Below are positions 1-7,904 of a DNA stretch of 64,000 bases, piece by piece. Both the position numbers and the translations under genes were made by a program. Within the stretch, counting starts at the first letter, position 1, and every line of letters begins with the position of its first letter. The stretch lies in NCBI GenBank assembly GCA_036563805.1, contig DATCLS010000038.1, positions 50,508-114,507 on the forward strand. Reading direction: 5' to 3'. This DNA comes from DATCLS01 sp036563805 (GTDB lineage: Bacteria > Actinomycetota > Acidimicrobiia > Acidimicrobiales > VFJN01). The notes beneath the pieces were generated by a model. It searched no databases. It was not told the origin of the DNA and worked only from the letters and a program-made list of their open reading frames with translations.

Positions 1-119
1 ACCCCACACCAGCCGCCCCGGACACCCGACCACCAGCACCGACAAGCCCGGCGGCGCCGGGCGGCCGACCCAGGCGCTCACCGCCGACACCCGGGGTCGG
101 CCGCCGGCGGCTCAGCCGC

Positions 120-239
120 TCAGCGCTCGCCGGCGCGGACGAGCTCGACCACCCGCCGCACCCGCCGGCAGCGGTGGCCCACCGCCGTGGCCGCCGCCAG
201 CTGCTCCTCCTCGTGGCCACACTCCGGGCATCGCCACAT
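120..239 (-). CDS. Small zinc-ribbon protein
   Basis: A 39-residue protein that begins MWRCPECGHEEEQ and so carries a CxxC knuckle near the N-terminus; a later Cys after a His could complete a single metal site. The rest is basic. Tiny proteins of this shape are common in actinobacteria, usually without assigned function. The reading frame stays open upstream to 344, but that part is Arg/Ala-rich and looks non-coding, so I start at the Met before WRCPEC. It stands alone, and the only other reason to believe it is the Cys pattern. Confidence 0.4.
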   Translation of the reverse strand: MWRCPECGHEEEQLAAATAVGHRCRRVRRVVELVRAGER

Positions 240-600
240 CTCCCACCGGCTCACCGGCCGCCTCCTCGTTCTTCGCTCGTTCCTCGCCGACGCCGCCAGC
301 GCGGTGCCGCCTCGAGCCGCACGCCCTACGCCGTCGTTTCCCACGCCGGCGCTCGCCTCGCCCGAGCGCCCCTCGGCCGAGCACCGCTCGGCCGACGACC
401 CCTCGGCCGAGGGGAGTCTCGAGGTTCACGCCAACGTACGTTCGGAACCTTATCGTACACGTGTTCGCAACCGGGCGGCGTCGCCCGACGGGCGCCCGGT
501 CGGGTCCGCGGCCTCCTCCCCCACGATTCCCTCCGCCCGGACGGTCCCGGCTCGGCGTGAGGGCGCCGTGCCGCACGCGGCGACGCGCCCCGGAAGCGGC
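240..600. other. Intergenic region with palindromes
   Basis: No convincing gene. The stretch holds a perfect 16-bp palindrome CCCCTCGGCCGAGGGG at 399-414, preceded by two partial copies of CTCGGCCGA (from 372 and 388), and a 10-bp palindrome AACGTACGTT at 433-442. Base composition dips around 425-475, which suggests a promoter or operator zone between the small zinc-ribbon gene and whatever lies around it. Confidence 0.35.
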
Positions 601-1536
601 TCAGCGGAAGGCCGGGATGACCTCCTCGGCCACCCAGTGGAGGCCCTCGAGGTGCTCGGTCAGCGACCGGGCCGGCGGGAGCGGGACCATGGTCTGGGTG
701 ACGCCGAGCTCCTGGAGGCGGCCGACGGCGTCGACGACCTCCTGGGCGCTGCGGTGGAACCGGGGCCGGCCCCCGCCGCCGTCGAGCGGGCGGTGGCTCT
801 CGTCGACCTCGGGCGGCGCCAGCGGCACGACCACCTCGAAGGGCCGGGTGCGCTCGGCGAAGGCCGGCTGCTCCCGGAGCCGCGCCAGCCGGGCGGGCAG
901 CTCGTCGGGCCCGACGAGCCAAGGGAACCACCCGTCGTGCCGGGCGGCCCGGCGGAGGGCGGCGTCGGAGTTGCCGCCGACGATGATCGGCGGATGGGGC
1001 GACCGCTTCGGCTTGGGCTCGAAGGCGATGTCGTCGAAGGCGACGTAGCGGCCGCGGAACGAGGGGTTCTCGCTGGTCCAGAGCTCGACCATGGCGGCCA
1101 GGTACTCGTCCGCCACCCGCCCCCGCTCGCGGAACGGCACGCCGAGGACCTCGAACTCGCGCTCGGCGTGGCCGACGCCGATCGTCACCCGCGCCCGGCC
1201 GCCGGACAGCACGTCGAGCGTGGCGATGGCCTTGGCCAGCACGACCGGGTGGTGGTACGGCAGCACGATGACGGCGGAGTCCACCTCGATGCGCCGGGTG
1301 GCACCCGCCACGAACGCCATCACGGTCAGGGCGTGCGACCAGGTGGCGCCCATCAGCTCGACCATCTCGTCGGGCACGACGATGTGCTCGGGCACCGAGA
1401 GGCAGTCGAACCCGACCTCGTCGGCGGTGCGGGCCACGAGCTGGTAGTCCTCCGCCCCCATGCTCGACTCCCACGGCTGGGAGACGGGCGGGTAGAGGTT
1501 CACGCCGGGCAGCCCGGTCGCGAAGCGCATGCGCAT
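601..1536 (-). CDS. LLM class F420-dependent oxidoreductase
   Basis: A 311-residue luciferase-like (TIM-barrel) oxidoreductase. It shows the expected blocks: early RFATGLPGV strand, then EHIVVPDE, the LDVLSGGRARVTIGVGHAEREFEVLGVPF block and HPPIIVGGNSDAALRRAARH near the middle, which is typical of the TIGR03619-type F420-dependent subfamily. It probably uses reduced F420 or flavin; the substrate is unknown. The start ATG at 1536 has a GGGGGG-rich ribosome site 4-10 nt upstream; upstream in-frame residues to 1578 look non-coding. It is transcribed away from a TetR gene at 1629, which probably controls it. Confidence 0.85.
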   Translation of the reverse strand: MRMRFATGLPGVNLYPPVSQPWESSMGAEDYQLVARTADEVGFDCLSVPEHIVVPDEMVELMGATWSHALTVMAFVAGATRRIEVDSAVIVLPYHHPVVLAKAIATLDVLSGGRARVTIGVGHAEREFEVLGVPFRERGRVADEYLAAMVELWTSENPSFRGRYVAFDDIAFEPKPKRSPHPPIIVGGNSDAALRRAARHDGWFPWLVGPDELPARLARLREQPAFAERTRPFEVVVPLAPPEVDESHRPLDGGGGRPRFHRSAQEVVDAVGRLQELGVTQTMVPLPPARSLTEHLEGLHWVAEEVIPAFR

Positions 1537-1579
1537 CGTGGTCCCCCCTGGCGACGGCGATCGCGCGTGCGGTTGCACG

Positions 1580-1597
1580 GTGTTGCAGTTCTAACAC
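1580..1597. promoter_or_regulatory. Candidate TetR operator between divergent genes
   Basis: GTGTT (1580-1584) and AACAC (1593-1597) form an inverted repeat with an 8-nt spacer in the 92-nt gap between the LLM and TetR genes. On the plus strand TACGGT at 1616-1621 sits exactly 7 nt before the GTG of the TetR gene, as expected for a leaderless transcript. Assignment to this TetR is by position only. Confidence 0.4.
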
Positions 1598-1628
1598 GCT
1601 GTGGCAATCGCCGGGTACGGTCCGGTCC

Positions 1629-2444
1629 GTGCCCGACCGGCCCCGACCAGCGCGACCCGCGGCGGCGCGGCGCGCACCGGCACCGCCCGCGCCGACCCGA
1701 CCCGTATCCGACCGGCACGCGTCCGGCCGACCCGCCGCAACGCGGCCACCAGCGGTCGCGACCGCCGGGGCGGCGCCGCGGCGCGGGTCCCGCGTCCGGG
1801 CCCGGAGCAGCCGGCGGATCCTCGACGCCGCCCGCGCCCTGGTCGAGCGGGCCGGCATCGACGGGTTGTCGATGCGGCGGCTGGCCGAGGAGGCCGACGT
1901 CAGCGTCCGCACGATCTACAACCTGTTCGACGGCAAGGACGGCGTGATCGCCGCGCTCGTGGGCGAGTCGTTCGACGCCCTCGACGCCGCGACCCGCGAG
2001 CTCGACGCCGACGACCCGCTCGACCGGATCTGGCAGGCGATGGCGCTGTCGGTCGAGATGAACTGCCGCTACGTGCCCCGGGCCGTGGTCGCCGCGGTCG
2101 TCACCGATCCCCGGCTGCAGCGGGATCTCTCCCGCTACTGGCCCGGCCTGCGGCTGACCGTCGACGCCATCCGGGACGCCACCCGCGCCGGCGCCCTCCG
2201 CCCCGACCTGCCGGCGGAGACGCTGGTCGAGCAGGCCGGGACCGTGTTCCTGCACCTCCTCGGGCGCTGGTCGCGAGGCGAGATCGACGAGCCGGCGCTC
2301 GCCGCCGGCGTCCTGCAAGCGTTCGACGTCTGCCTCCTGGCGGTGGCCACCACCCCGGTCCGGGCCCGCCTGCTCGAGCACCTCGCCGGCCTGGCACCGC
2401 ACGTGCCCCGACCGGTCGCACCCATCGCCCCCATCGCCCCCTGA
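1629..2444 (+). CDS. TetR family transcriptional regulator
   Basis: A 271-residue regulator. The first ~55 residues are Pro/Ala/Arg-rich and disordered; a classic TetR helix-turn-helix follows (RRILDAARALVERAG through SMRRLAEEADVSVRTIYNLFDGKDGVIAAL, residues ~60-105). The C-terminal half is all helical and should bind a ligand and dimerise. GTG at 1629 is the only usable start and lies 7 nt behind a TACGGT -10 box, so the mRNA is probably leaderless. It is divergent from the LLM gene and 20 nt upstream of a small ORF leading into an SDR gene, so it may control both sides. Confidence 0.85.
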   Translation: MPDRPRPARPAAARRAPAPPAPTRPVSDRHASGRPAATRPPAVATAGAAPRRGSRVRARSSRRILDAARALVERAGIDGLSMRRLAEEADVSVRTIYNLFDGKDGVIAALVGESFDALDAATRELDADDPLDRIWQAMALSVEMNCRYVPRAVVAAVVTDPRLQRDLSRYWPGLRLTVDAIRDATRAGALRPDLPAETLVEQAGTVFLHLLGRWSRGEIDEPALAAGVLQAFDVCLLAVATTPVRARLLEHLAGLAPHVPRPVAPIAPIAP

Positions 2445-2463
2445 GCAAGGAGGACGTTCCGCC

Positions 2464-2559
2464 GTGCCCGCTTCGCCCACCCCGCCCACCGCCGCCGTGC
2501 GCCCCGGCGCACCGACCGCGGCGCCCGTCCGCCCCCGACCGGAGGCCCCGCCGTGGTGA
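2464..2559 (+). CDS. Possible 31-aa leader peptide
   Basis: An open frame from GTG at 2464 has an excellent AAGGAGG ribosome site (2447-2453) directly after the TetR stop. It encodes a Pro/Ala-rich 31-mer whose TGA (2557-2559) overlaps the ATG at 2559 inside the SDR start region. That arrangement would let it couple translation of TetR to the SDR. No family is recognised, and a chance ORF in high-GC DNA is quite possible. Confidence 0.25.
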   Translation: MPASPTPPTAAVRPGAPTAAPVRPRPEAPPW

Positions 2560-3341
2560 TGGCTCTCGACCTGACCGGCCACCGCGCCCTGGTGACCGGC
2601 GCCGGCCAGGGCGTCGGCCGCAGCATCGCCCTCGGGCTCGCCGTGGCCGGGGCCGCCGTCGTCGTCAACGACCTCGACGTCGATCGGGCCCAGGGCGTGG
2701 TCGCCGAGATCGAGGCCGAGGGCGGGACCGGGCACGCCGTGGCGTTCGACGTCACCGACTTCGCCGCCGTCCGGGCCGGCGTGGAGGCGGCCGCCGCCGC
2801 GGTCGGGCCGATCGACGTGCTGGTGAACAACGCCGGGAACGCCGGCGCCGCCGGGTTCGGCAGCCGCGCCCCGTTCGCCGAGACCGAGCCGGCCGAGTGG
2901 GAGCCGTTCCTGCGGGTCAACCTGTACGGCGTGATGAACTGCTGCCGGGCCGTGCTGCCCGGCATGATCGCCGGCCGGTGGGGCCGGGTGGTGACGATCG
3001 TGTCCGACGCCGGGCGCACCGGCGACCCCGGCGGGGCCGCCTACAGCGCGGCCAAGGCGGGCGCGGCCGGGCTCACCCGGGCGCTGGCCCGCGAGAACGG
3101 CCGCCACGGCATCACCGCCAACAACATCTCGCTCGGCACGATGCGCACGCCGGCCACCGAGGCGCTGTGGTCCGAGCCGCTCAGCGACCAGGCCAAGGCC
3201 ATGCTGCGCACCTACGTCGTCCGCCGCCCCGGCACCCCCGACGACGTCGCCGCCCTGGCCGTGTACCTGGCCAGCGACCACGCCTCGTGGGTGACCGGGC
3301 AGACCTACCCAGTGAACGGCGGGTTCTCGTTCGCGCTGTGA
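2553..3341 (+). CDS. SDR family NAD(P)-dependent oxidoreductase
   Basis: A 262-residue short-chain dehydrogenase. It has the N-terminal cofactor motif GAGQGVGRSIA (about residue 16), the NNAG motif of the Rossmann core (in DVLVNNAGNAGAAG), and an active-site YSAAKAG block (Tyr-x-x-x-Lys). The C-terminus SWVTGQTYPVNGGFSFAL is typical of 3-oxoacyl-ACP-reductase-like SDRs. GTG 2553 is 7 nt after GGAGG (2541-2545); ATG 2559 is an alternative. It follows the TetR gene on the same strand and may share its ligand. The substrate is not predictable. Confidence 0.85.
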   Translation: MVMALDLTGHRALVTGAGQGVGRSIALGLAVAGAAVVVNDLDVDRAQGVVAEIEAEGGTGHAVAFDVTDFAAVRAGVEAAAAAVGPIDVLVNNAGNAGAAGFGSRAPFAETEPAEWEPFLRVNLYGVMNCCRAVLPGMIAGRWGRVVTIVSDAGRTGDPGGAAYSAAKAGAAGLTRALARENGRHGITANNISLGTMRTPATEALWSEPLSDQAKAMLRTYVVRRPGTPDDVAALAVYLASDHASWVTGQTYPVNGGFSFAL

Positions 3342-3474
3342 ACGGGTGGCGGGTAGGCGCCGCCGGCGGACGTGCCCCGGCGGGCCCGACACACCACCCC
3401 GGGCGGGTGATGCCCGGGCCCAGCCCCCGTGCCGTCATCGGGGCCACGGCGCCCGTCGATCCCGAGGAGGACCC

Positions 3475-4866
3475 GTGGCCCTGCACCGCAAGCTCGTTGA
3501 CGACCTCCGGCCCGTTCTGCTGAGCCCGATCTACGCCCGCCCCGGCGAGGCGGCCCGGGCGCCGCGGCACACGCTCCCCGACGCCGAGATGGATCCCGAC
3601 ACGGCCTACCAGTTCGTGCGGGACGAGCTGATGCTCGACGGCAACGCCCGGCTCAACCTGGCCACGTTCGTGACCACGTGGATGGAGCCGCAGGCCGAAC
3701 GGCTCATGGCCGAGGCCTTCGACAAGAACATGATCGACAAGGACGAGTACCCACGCACCGCCGAGGTCGAGCAGCGGTGCGTGAACATGCTCGCCCGCCT
3801 GTGGGGCTCGGCCGAGGGCGACGCCGCCACCGGGACCTCGACGACGGGCTCGAGCGAGGCGGCCATGCTCGCTGGGCTGGCCCTCAAGTGGCGCTGGCGC
3901 GAGCGCCGGCGGGCGGCCGGGCGCCCCGCCGGCCGGCCCAACCTGGTGATGGGCGCCAACGTCCAGGTGTGCTGGGAGAAGTTCTGCCGCTACTGGGACG
4001 TTGAGCCCCGCCTCGTGCCCCTGGAGGGCGACGACCTCCACCTCACGCCCGAGCGGGCGGTGGCGCACTGCGACGAGGACACGATCGGCGTGGTCGCCGT
4101 GCTCGGCTCGACGTTCGACGGCTCCTACGAACCGGTGGCCGACATCTGCGCCGCCCTCGACCGGCACGAGGCCGACACCGGGCTCGACGTCCCCGTGCAC
4201 GTCGACGCCGCCTCGGGCGGGTTCGTGGCGCCGTTCGTCGACCCCGACGTCGTCTGGGACTTCCGGCTGCCCCGCGTCCAGTCGATCAACGCCTCGGGCC
4301 ACAAGTACGGGCTCGTGTACCCCGGCGTGGGCTGGGCGATCTGGCGCGCCGCCGAGGCCCTCCCCCAAGACCTGGTGTTCGACGTCAACTACCTGGGCGG
4401 CGACATGCCCACGTTCGCCCTGAACTTCTCGCGGCCCGGCAACCAGGTCGCCGCCCAGTACTACAACTTCCTCCGCCTCGGGTTCGACGGCTACCGGCGC
4501 ATCCAGCAGACGTCCCGCGACGTGGCCCGGTACACGGCCGACGCCGTGGCCAAGCTCGGCCCGTTCCGCCTGCTCACCGACGGGAGCGACCTGCCGGTCT
4601 TCGCCTTCACGCTGGACGGCGCCGACCGCCCGTACACGGTGTTCGACGTGTCCGAGCGACTGCGGGACCGGGGGTGGCTGGTGCCGGCCTACACGTTCCC
4701 CGAGAACCGCCGGGACATCGCCGCGCTCCGCATCGTGGTGCGCAACGGCTTCTCCCACGACCTGGCCGACCTCCTGCTCGCCGACCTCCGCCGCCACGTC
4801 GACTACCTCGAACGCCTCCCCGCCCCGCTCCCCCGCACCTCCCCCGGCGAGTCCTTCCGCCACTGA
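3475..4866 (+). CDS. gadB: Glutamate decarboxylase
   Basis: A 463-residue PLP enzyme that converts glutamate to GABA and CO2, consuming a proton. Length and sequence order match GadB of E. coli. The PLP lysine is K277 in the block SINASGHKYGLVYPGVGW; upstream are TGTSTTGSSEAAMLAGLALK and the cofactor-stacking HVDAASGG. GTG 3475 is 4 nt after GAGGAGG. The N-terminus starts VALHRKLVDDLRPV, shorter than an open frame back to 3346 that has no ribosome site. No antiporter (GadC) is adjacent, so whether it serves acid resistance or GABA metabolism is open. Confidence 0.93.
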   Translation: MALHRKLVDDLRPVLLSPIYARPGEAARAPRHTLPDAEMDPDTAYQFVRDELMLDGNARLNLATFVTTWMEPQAERLMAEAFDKNMIDKDEYPRTAEVEQRCVNMLARLWGSAEGDAATGTSTTGSSEAAMLAGLALKWRWRERRRAAGRPAGRPNLVMGANVQVCWEKFCRYWDVEPRLVPLEGDDLHLTPERAVAHCDEDTIGVVAVLGSTFDGSYEPVADICAALDRHEADTGLDVPVHVDAASGGFVAPFVDPDVVWDFRLPRVQSINASGHKYGLVYPGVGWAIWRAAEALPQDLVFDVNYLGGDMPTFALNFSRPGNQVAAQYYNFLRLGFDGYRRIQQTSRDVARYTADAVAKLGPFRLLTDGSDLPVFAFTLDGADRPYTVFDVSERLRDRGWLVPAYTFPENRRDIAALRIVVRNGFSHDLADLLLADLRRHVDYLERLPAPLPRTSPGESFRH

Positions 4867-4907
4867 CCCGCGCATGCGTGCGCAGTCATCACCACGGCTG
4901 CCGTGGC

Positions 4908-4924
4908 ATACCCAGTGGTATCGT
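4908..4924 (+). promoter_or_regulatory. MazEF operator and leaderless promoter
   Basis: ATACC (4908-4912) and GGTAT (4917-4921) form an inverted repeat with a 4-nt spacer, overlapping a -10 box TATCGT (4919-4924). The ATG of the antitoxin follows after exactly 7 nt, so the transcript should start on or next to the start codon. An operator on the -10 box fits the usual autorepression by antitoxin-toxin complexes. Confidence 0.5.
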
Positions 4925-4931
4925 GCGTGGC

Positions 4932-5213
4932 ATGGCGCGTACGCGGATCTCGACGACGGTCGATGGCGAGCGCCTCGCCCGCGCCCGGGCCCTCGTGCCG
5001 GTGCCCGACAGCGAGTTGCTCGATCGGGCGCTGTCGGCTCTCGTCGACCAGATCCTCACCGACAAGGAGATCGAGGCCATCACGGCGATGCCCTACGAGG
5101 ACGACCCCGATCTGAGCTGGGAGGCTCCGCCCGGGCCCGACCTGCCGTACGACGGCGACATCCCGGCCGACGTCCGCGCCTTGGCGGAGCAACGTCGGCG
5201 CCAGGCGTCGTGA
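4932..5213 (+). CDS. MazE-like antitoxin
   Basis: A 93-residue small acidic protein. The N-terminus MARTRISTTVDGERLARARAL resembles the ribbon-helix-helix start of actinobacterial type II antitoxins and should bind the upstream operator. The C-terminal half (DDPDLSWEAPPGPDLPYDGD) is disordered and Asp/Pro-rich, the usual toxin-wrapping tail. Its TGA overlaps the GTG of the next gene by 4 nt (GTGA), so the two are translationally coupled. The ATG has no ribosome site; a -10 box 7 nt upstream suggests leaderless translation. Upstream in-frame sequence overlaps the gadB end and is not used. Confidence 0.75.
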   Translation: MARTRISTTVDGERLARARALVPVPDSELLDRALSALVDQILTDKEIEAITAMPYEDDPDLSWEAPPGPDLPYDGDIPADVRALAEQRRRQAS

Positions 5214-5521
5214 GTGGGCTCGGTCACGGCCAGATCTGGTGGGCGGACCTCGACAAGGTCCGCCCGGTCCTCGTCCTCACGAGGGCGACCGTCGCGCCTT
5301 ACCTGACGCGGGTGGTCGTGGCGCCGATCACGAGCGTCAAGCGGGACATCCCGACCGAGGTCCCGCTCGGCACAGCCGAGGGCGTCGCCGACGGCTCGGT
5401 CGCCAACTTCGACAACCTCCAGCTCGTGCCCGTGTCGAGGCTGCTGCGGCGCGCCGGCCGGATCAGCGACGACCGCTGGCACGAGTGCTGCGAGGCGGCG
5501 GCGAGCATGATGGCCTGCTGA
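5210..5521 (+). CDS. MazF/PemK family toxin
   Basis: A 103-residue endoribonuclease-type toxin. It has the family order: GQIWWADLDKVRPVLVLTR (conserved RPVLVL strand), VVVAPITS, IPTEVPLG, then SVANFDNLQLVPVSRL before a C-terminal helix. MazF toxins cut RNA at short motifs when the antitoxin is degraded. GTG 5210 overlaps the antitoxin stop, and coupling explains the absence of its own ribosome site. It lies between gadB and a sulfite-oxidase gene, so a stand-alone addiction module or stress module are both possible. Confidence 0.85.
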   Translation: MSGLGHGQIWWADLDKVRPVLVLTRATVAPYLTRVVVAPITSVKRDIPTEVPLGTAEGVADGSVANFDNLQLVPVSRLLRRAGRISDDRWHECCEAAASMMAC

Positions 5522-5817
5522 CCGGCCGGCAGCGCGGCGGCGGGCCACGGTGGCCTCGCCGGGGGCGGGGTCAGCGGACGAGGTAGATCACGGCGACGAC
5601 GAACGACACGGCAACGATCACCGGGCGAAGCCGGTGGGGCGGCAGGAACCCGGACCAGGACGCCGCCGGCCTCCCCGCCGAGGAGGCTGGCGGGCGCCAT
5701 GACGGCGACGGGCTCGACGTCGAGATCGGCATCTTCCCCGCGCTGACGGGGCGGCTGACGGCCCGGCGGCGGAGCGGGCGGCCCGGTCCGCGCGCCCGCC
5801 CGGTGCACCCGATCTAG

Positions 5818-5852
5818 TTGACATAGATGATCTATTGAATAGAGATTGTCGT
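5818..5852 (+). promoter_or_regulatory. Promoter with 13-bp palindromic operator
   Basis: A consensus -35 TTGACA (5818-5823) and a -10-like TAGAGA (5840-5845) with 16-nt spacing place the start of transcription at about the ATG at 5853. Between them lies ATAGATgATCTAT (5823-5835), a perfect palindrome around a single G. A repressor bound there would block the promoter. The regulator is not known. Confidence 0.5.
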
Positions 5853-7178
5853 ATGGTTCGATCGGAGCTCACGGGGGAGGCGGAGTATCTCCGCACGCGC
5901 ACCGACCAGTGGCTGCACGCCGCCGAGCGGTCGAGAGGCATCCCGCGCCGGCGGCTGCTCGGCATGCTGGCGGCGGCCGCCCCGGTGCTGCCGACCGTCG
6001 GCCGGGGGCTCGTCACGTCAGCCGTCTCGGCGGCCCCGCTCAGCCCGGCGGCCGAGACGGCTGGAGCGGCCGGCACGCGGGCCGGGCGGCCCGGGCAGAC
6101 CGGCGACGGGCCGATCGTCAAGCCCCTGCCGCCCGAGTGGTTCATCGTCCACGGCAGCAACGCCGAGATGCGCTGGGACACCGTCGGTCGGGGCTTCCTC
6201 ACCCCCAACGACCGGTTCTTCGTCCGCAACCACACCCGCACCCCGCACATCGACGTCCGCACCTGGCGGCTGCGCGTCTTCGGCTCCGGCCTGCGGGGCG
6301 GGCCGGTCGAGTTCAGCTACGAGGACCTCCTCGCCCTGCCGGCCCGCACGACCACGGCCCTGATCGAGTGTGCCGGCAACGGCCGCCGGTTCTTCGGCGA
6401 CCAGCAGGGCCGGCCGGCCAGCGGTACCCCCTGGGGCCTGGGCGCCGTCGGCGCCGCCCGCTGGCGGGGCGTACCCCTGGCCGAGGTGCTCGACCGGGCC
6501 GGCATCAAGCCCACGGCCGCCGACGTCATGCCCGAGGGCCTCGACGACCCGGTGGTGAGCGACGGGGTCGACCACGGCCGCGTCCGTCGCCCGCTGTCGG
6601 TCGACAAGGCGCTCGACGACGTGCTGATCGCCTACGAGATGAACGGCGAGCCGCTGCCACCCGACCACGGGTTCCCGGCCCGGCTCGTCGTCCCCGGCTG
6701 GGTCGGCGTCGCCTCGACGAAGTGGCTGGGCCGGATCGAGGTGTCCGACCAGCCCCTGTTCTCGCCCTGGAACACCACGTGGTACCGCATGACCGGCCCC
6801 GACTACCCGCCGGACTCGCCGCCGCTCACCGTCCAGCCGGTGAAGAGCGCGCTCGAGCTGCCCTGGGAGGCCGAGCTGCGCGCCGGCCGGCCGCAGACGC
6901 TGCGGGGCCGGGCGTGGTCGGGCGGCGCGCCGATCCGCCGCGTGGAGGTGAGCGTCGACGGCGGGCGCCGGTGGCGGCCGGCCCGGCTGCTGCCGGTCGA
7001 CCGGGGCCGGGCCTGGACCCGGTGGGAGCTCGCGTGGACGCCGCGGCGGCCGGGCCGCCACGAGATCCTGGCCCGGGCGACCGACCGCGCCGGCCGGACC
7101 CAGCCCGCCACCGTCCCCTTCAACGACGGCGGCTACCAGTTCTGGGCCACGGTCCGCCACCCGGTCGTCGCCCGCTGA
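5853..7178 (+). CDS. Sulfite oxidase-type molybdopterin oxidoreductase
   Basis: A 441-residue enzyme of the sulfite oxidase/SorA group. An N-terminal Tat signal is visible (PRRRLLGMLAAAAPVLPTVG), so the folded molybdoenzyme is exported. The Moco domain includes NDRFFVRNHTRTP and ALIECAGNGRRFF, whose Cys should ligate molybdenum; PARLVVPGWVGVASTKWLGRIEV is the second Moco block. A C-terminal Mo-co dimerisation domain follows (from ~residue 325). It probably oxidises sulfite to sulfate outside the membrane. Sulfite would be the product of the desulfonating monooxygenases 6-16 kb away, which supports this role. No cytochrome partner is adjacent. ATG 5853 is preferred over TTG 5835 because of the promoter spacing. 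Confidence 0.85.
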   Translation: MVRSELTGEAEYLRTRTDQWLHAAERSRGIPRRRLLGMLAAAAPVLPTVGRGLVTSAVSAAPLSPAAETAGAAGTRAGRPGQTGDGPIVKPLPPEWFIVHGSNAEMRWDTVGRGFLTPNDRFFVRNHTRTPHIDVRTWRLRVFGSGLRGGPVEFSYEDLLALPARTTTALIECAGNGRRFFGDQQGRPASGTPWGLGAVGAARWRGVPLAEVLDRAGIKPTAADVMPEGLDDPVVSDGVDHGRVRRPLSVDKALDDVLIAYEMNGEPLPPDHGFPARLVVPGWVGVASTKWLGRIEVSDQPLFSPWNTTWYRMTGPDYPPDSPPLTVQPVKSALELPWEAELRAGRPQTLRGRAWSGGAPIRRVEVSVDGGRRWRPARLLPVDRGRAWTRWELAWTPRRPGRHEILARATDRAGRTQPATVPFNDGGYQFWATVRHPVVAR

Positions 7179-7243
7179 CCAGCACCGGCGCACGGCCACC
7201 CCACGGCCACCCGGCCGTCACCCGCTGACCAGCCGGCCGGCCT

Positions 7244-7274
7244 CGGGCGGTGCGCCCGAACGGCGCACCGCCCG
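7244..7274. terminator. Bidirectional hairpin terminator
   Basis: CGGGCGGTGCGCC (7244-7256) pairs perfectly with GGCGCACCGCCCG (7262-7274) around the loop CGAAC. It lies between two convergent genes. There is no U-tract, which is usual in high-GC actinobacteria. Confidence 0.65.
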
Positions 7275-7295
7275 ACGCCCGAACGAGCGAGCGGC

Positions 7296-7898
7296 TCAGA
7301 CCACCAGCACCGCCACCCCGGCGCCCACCAGCGCGAACGCCCACAGCCGGTCGAGGTTGAACCACGTCCGCCGGAGGATGTCGGTGCCCACGACCTCGAA
7401 GACGACCAGGGCGACCGCCCCCATGGTCACGAGCATGGCCAGGCTGTGGACCGCGGCCGCCGCCAGGCCCTCGGCGACGGCGGCGCCGGCGCCCAGCGGG
7501 TCGGCGTGCTCGTCGCCCACCAGGAACGGGAACAGCATGAACCCGGCCCCGTGCAGCGACGACATGAGGAACGACCACAGCACGAGGTCGCCGGCGCCGA
7601 GCTGCATGCCCACCCAGCGCATGTGGCGCTTGCTGGCCAGCCGCCAGACGCCGAAGGCGACGAGCGCCAGGCCGCCTACGCCGAGGACGAGCCGCCGGGC
7701 CACGACCGACTCGGCCAGCTCGACCACGACGGCCACGGCTGCCACCGACAGCTCGTGGCCGAGGGCGATCGGCACGAGGGACCGGAGCAGTCGGGACCGG
7801 CTGGCCTCCTGGAGCCCGAGCCCCACCGCGAACAGCCACCCCATCCCCGGGTTGAGCCCGTGGAAGGCGCCCAGGCCGATGAGCGCTCCCCAGTCCAC
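7296..7898 (-). CDS. NicO/RcnA-like integral membrane protein
   Basis: A 200-residue protein with about six hydrophobic helices. It opens MDWGALIGLGAFHGLNPGMGWLFAVGLG, and a second His motif (LGHELSVA) follows near residue 46; a further ALHG/SSLHGAG motif sits near residue 110. Early HGLNP and HE/HG motifs in membrane helices recall nickel/cobalt permeases and exporters, but this short family is usually annotated only as a conserved membrane protein. It is 6 nt downstream of the methanethiol oxidase gene on the same strand, so a joint role, for example in metal or sulfur handling, is plausible but unproven. Confidence 0.6.
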   Translation of the reverse strand: MDWGALIGLGAFHGLNPGMGWLFAVGLGLQEASRSRLLRSLVPIALGHELSVAAVAVVVELAESVVARRLVLGVGGLALVAFGVWRLASKRHMRWVGMQLGAGDLVLWSFLMSSLHGAGFMLFPFLVGDEHADPLGAGAAVAEGLAAAAVHSLAMLVTMGAVALVVFEVVGTDILRRTWFNLDRLWAFALVGAGVAVLVV

Positions 7899-7904
7899 CG
7901 CGGG

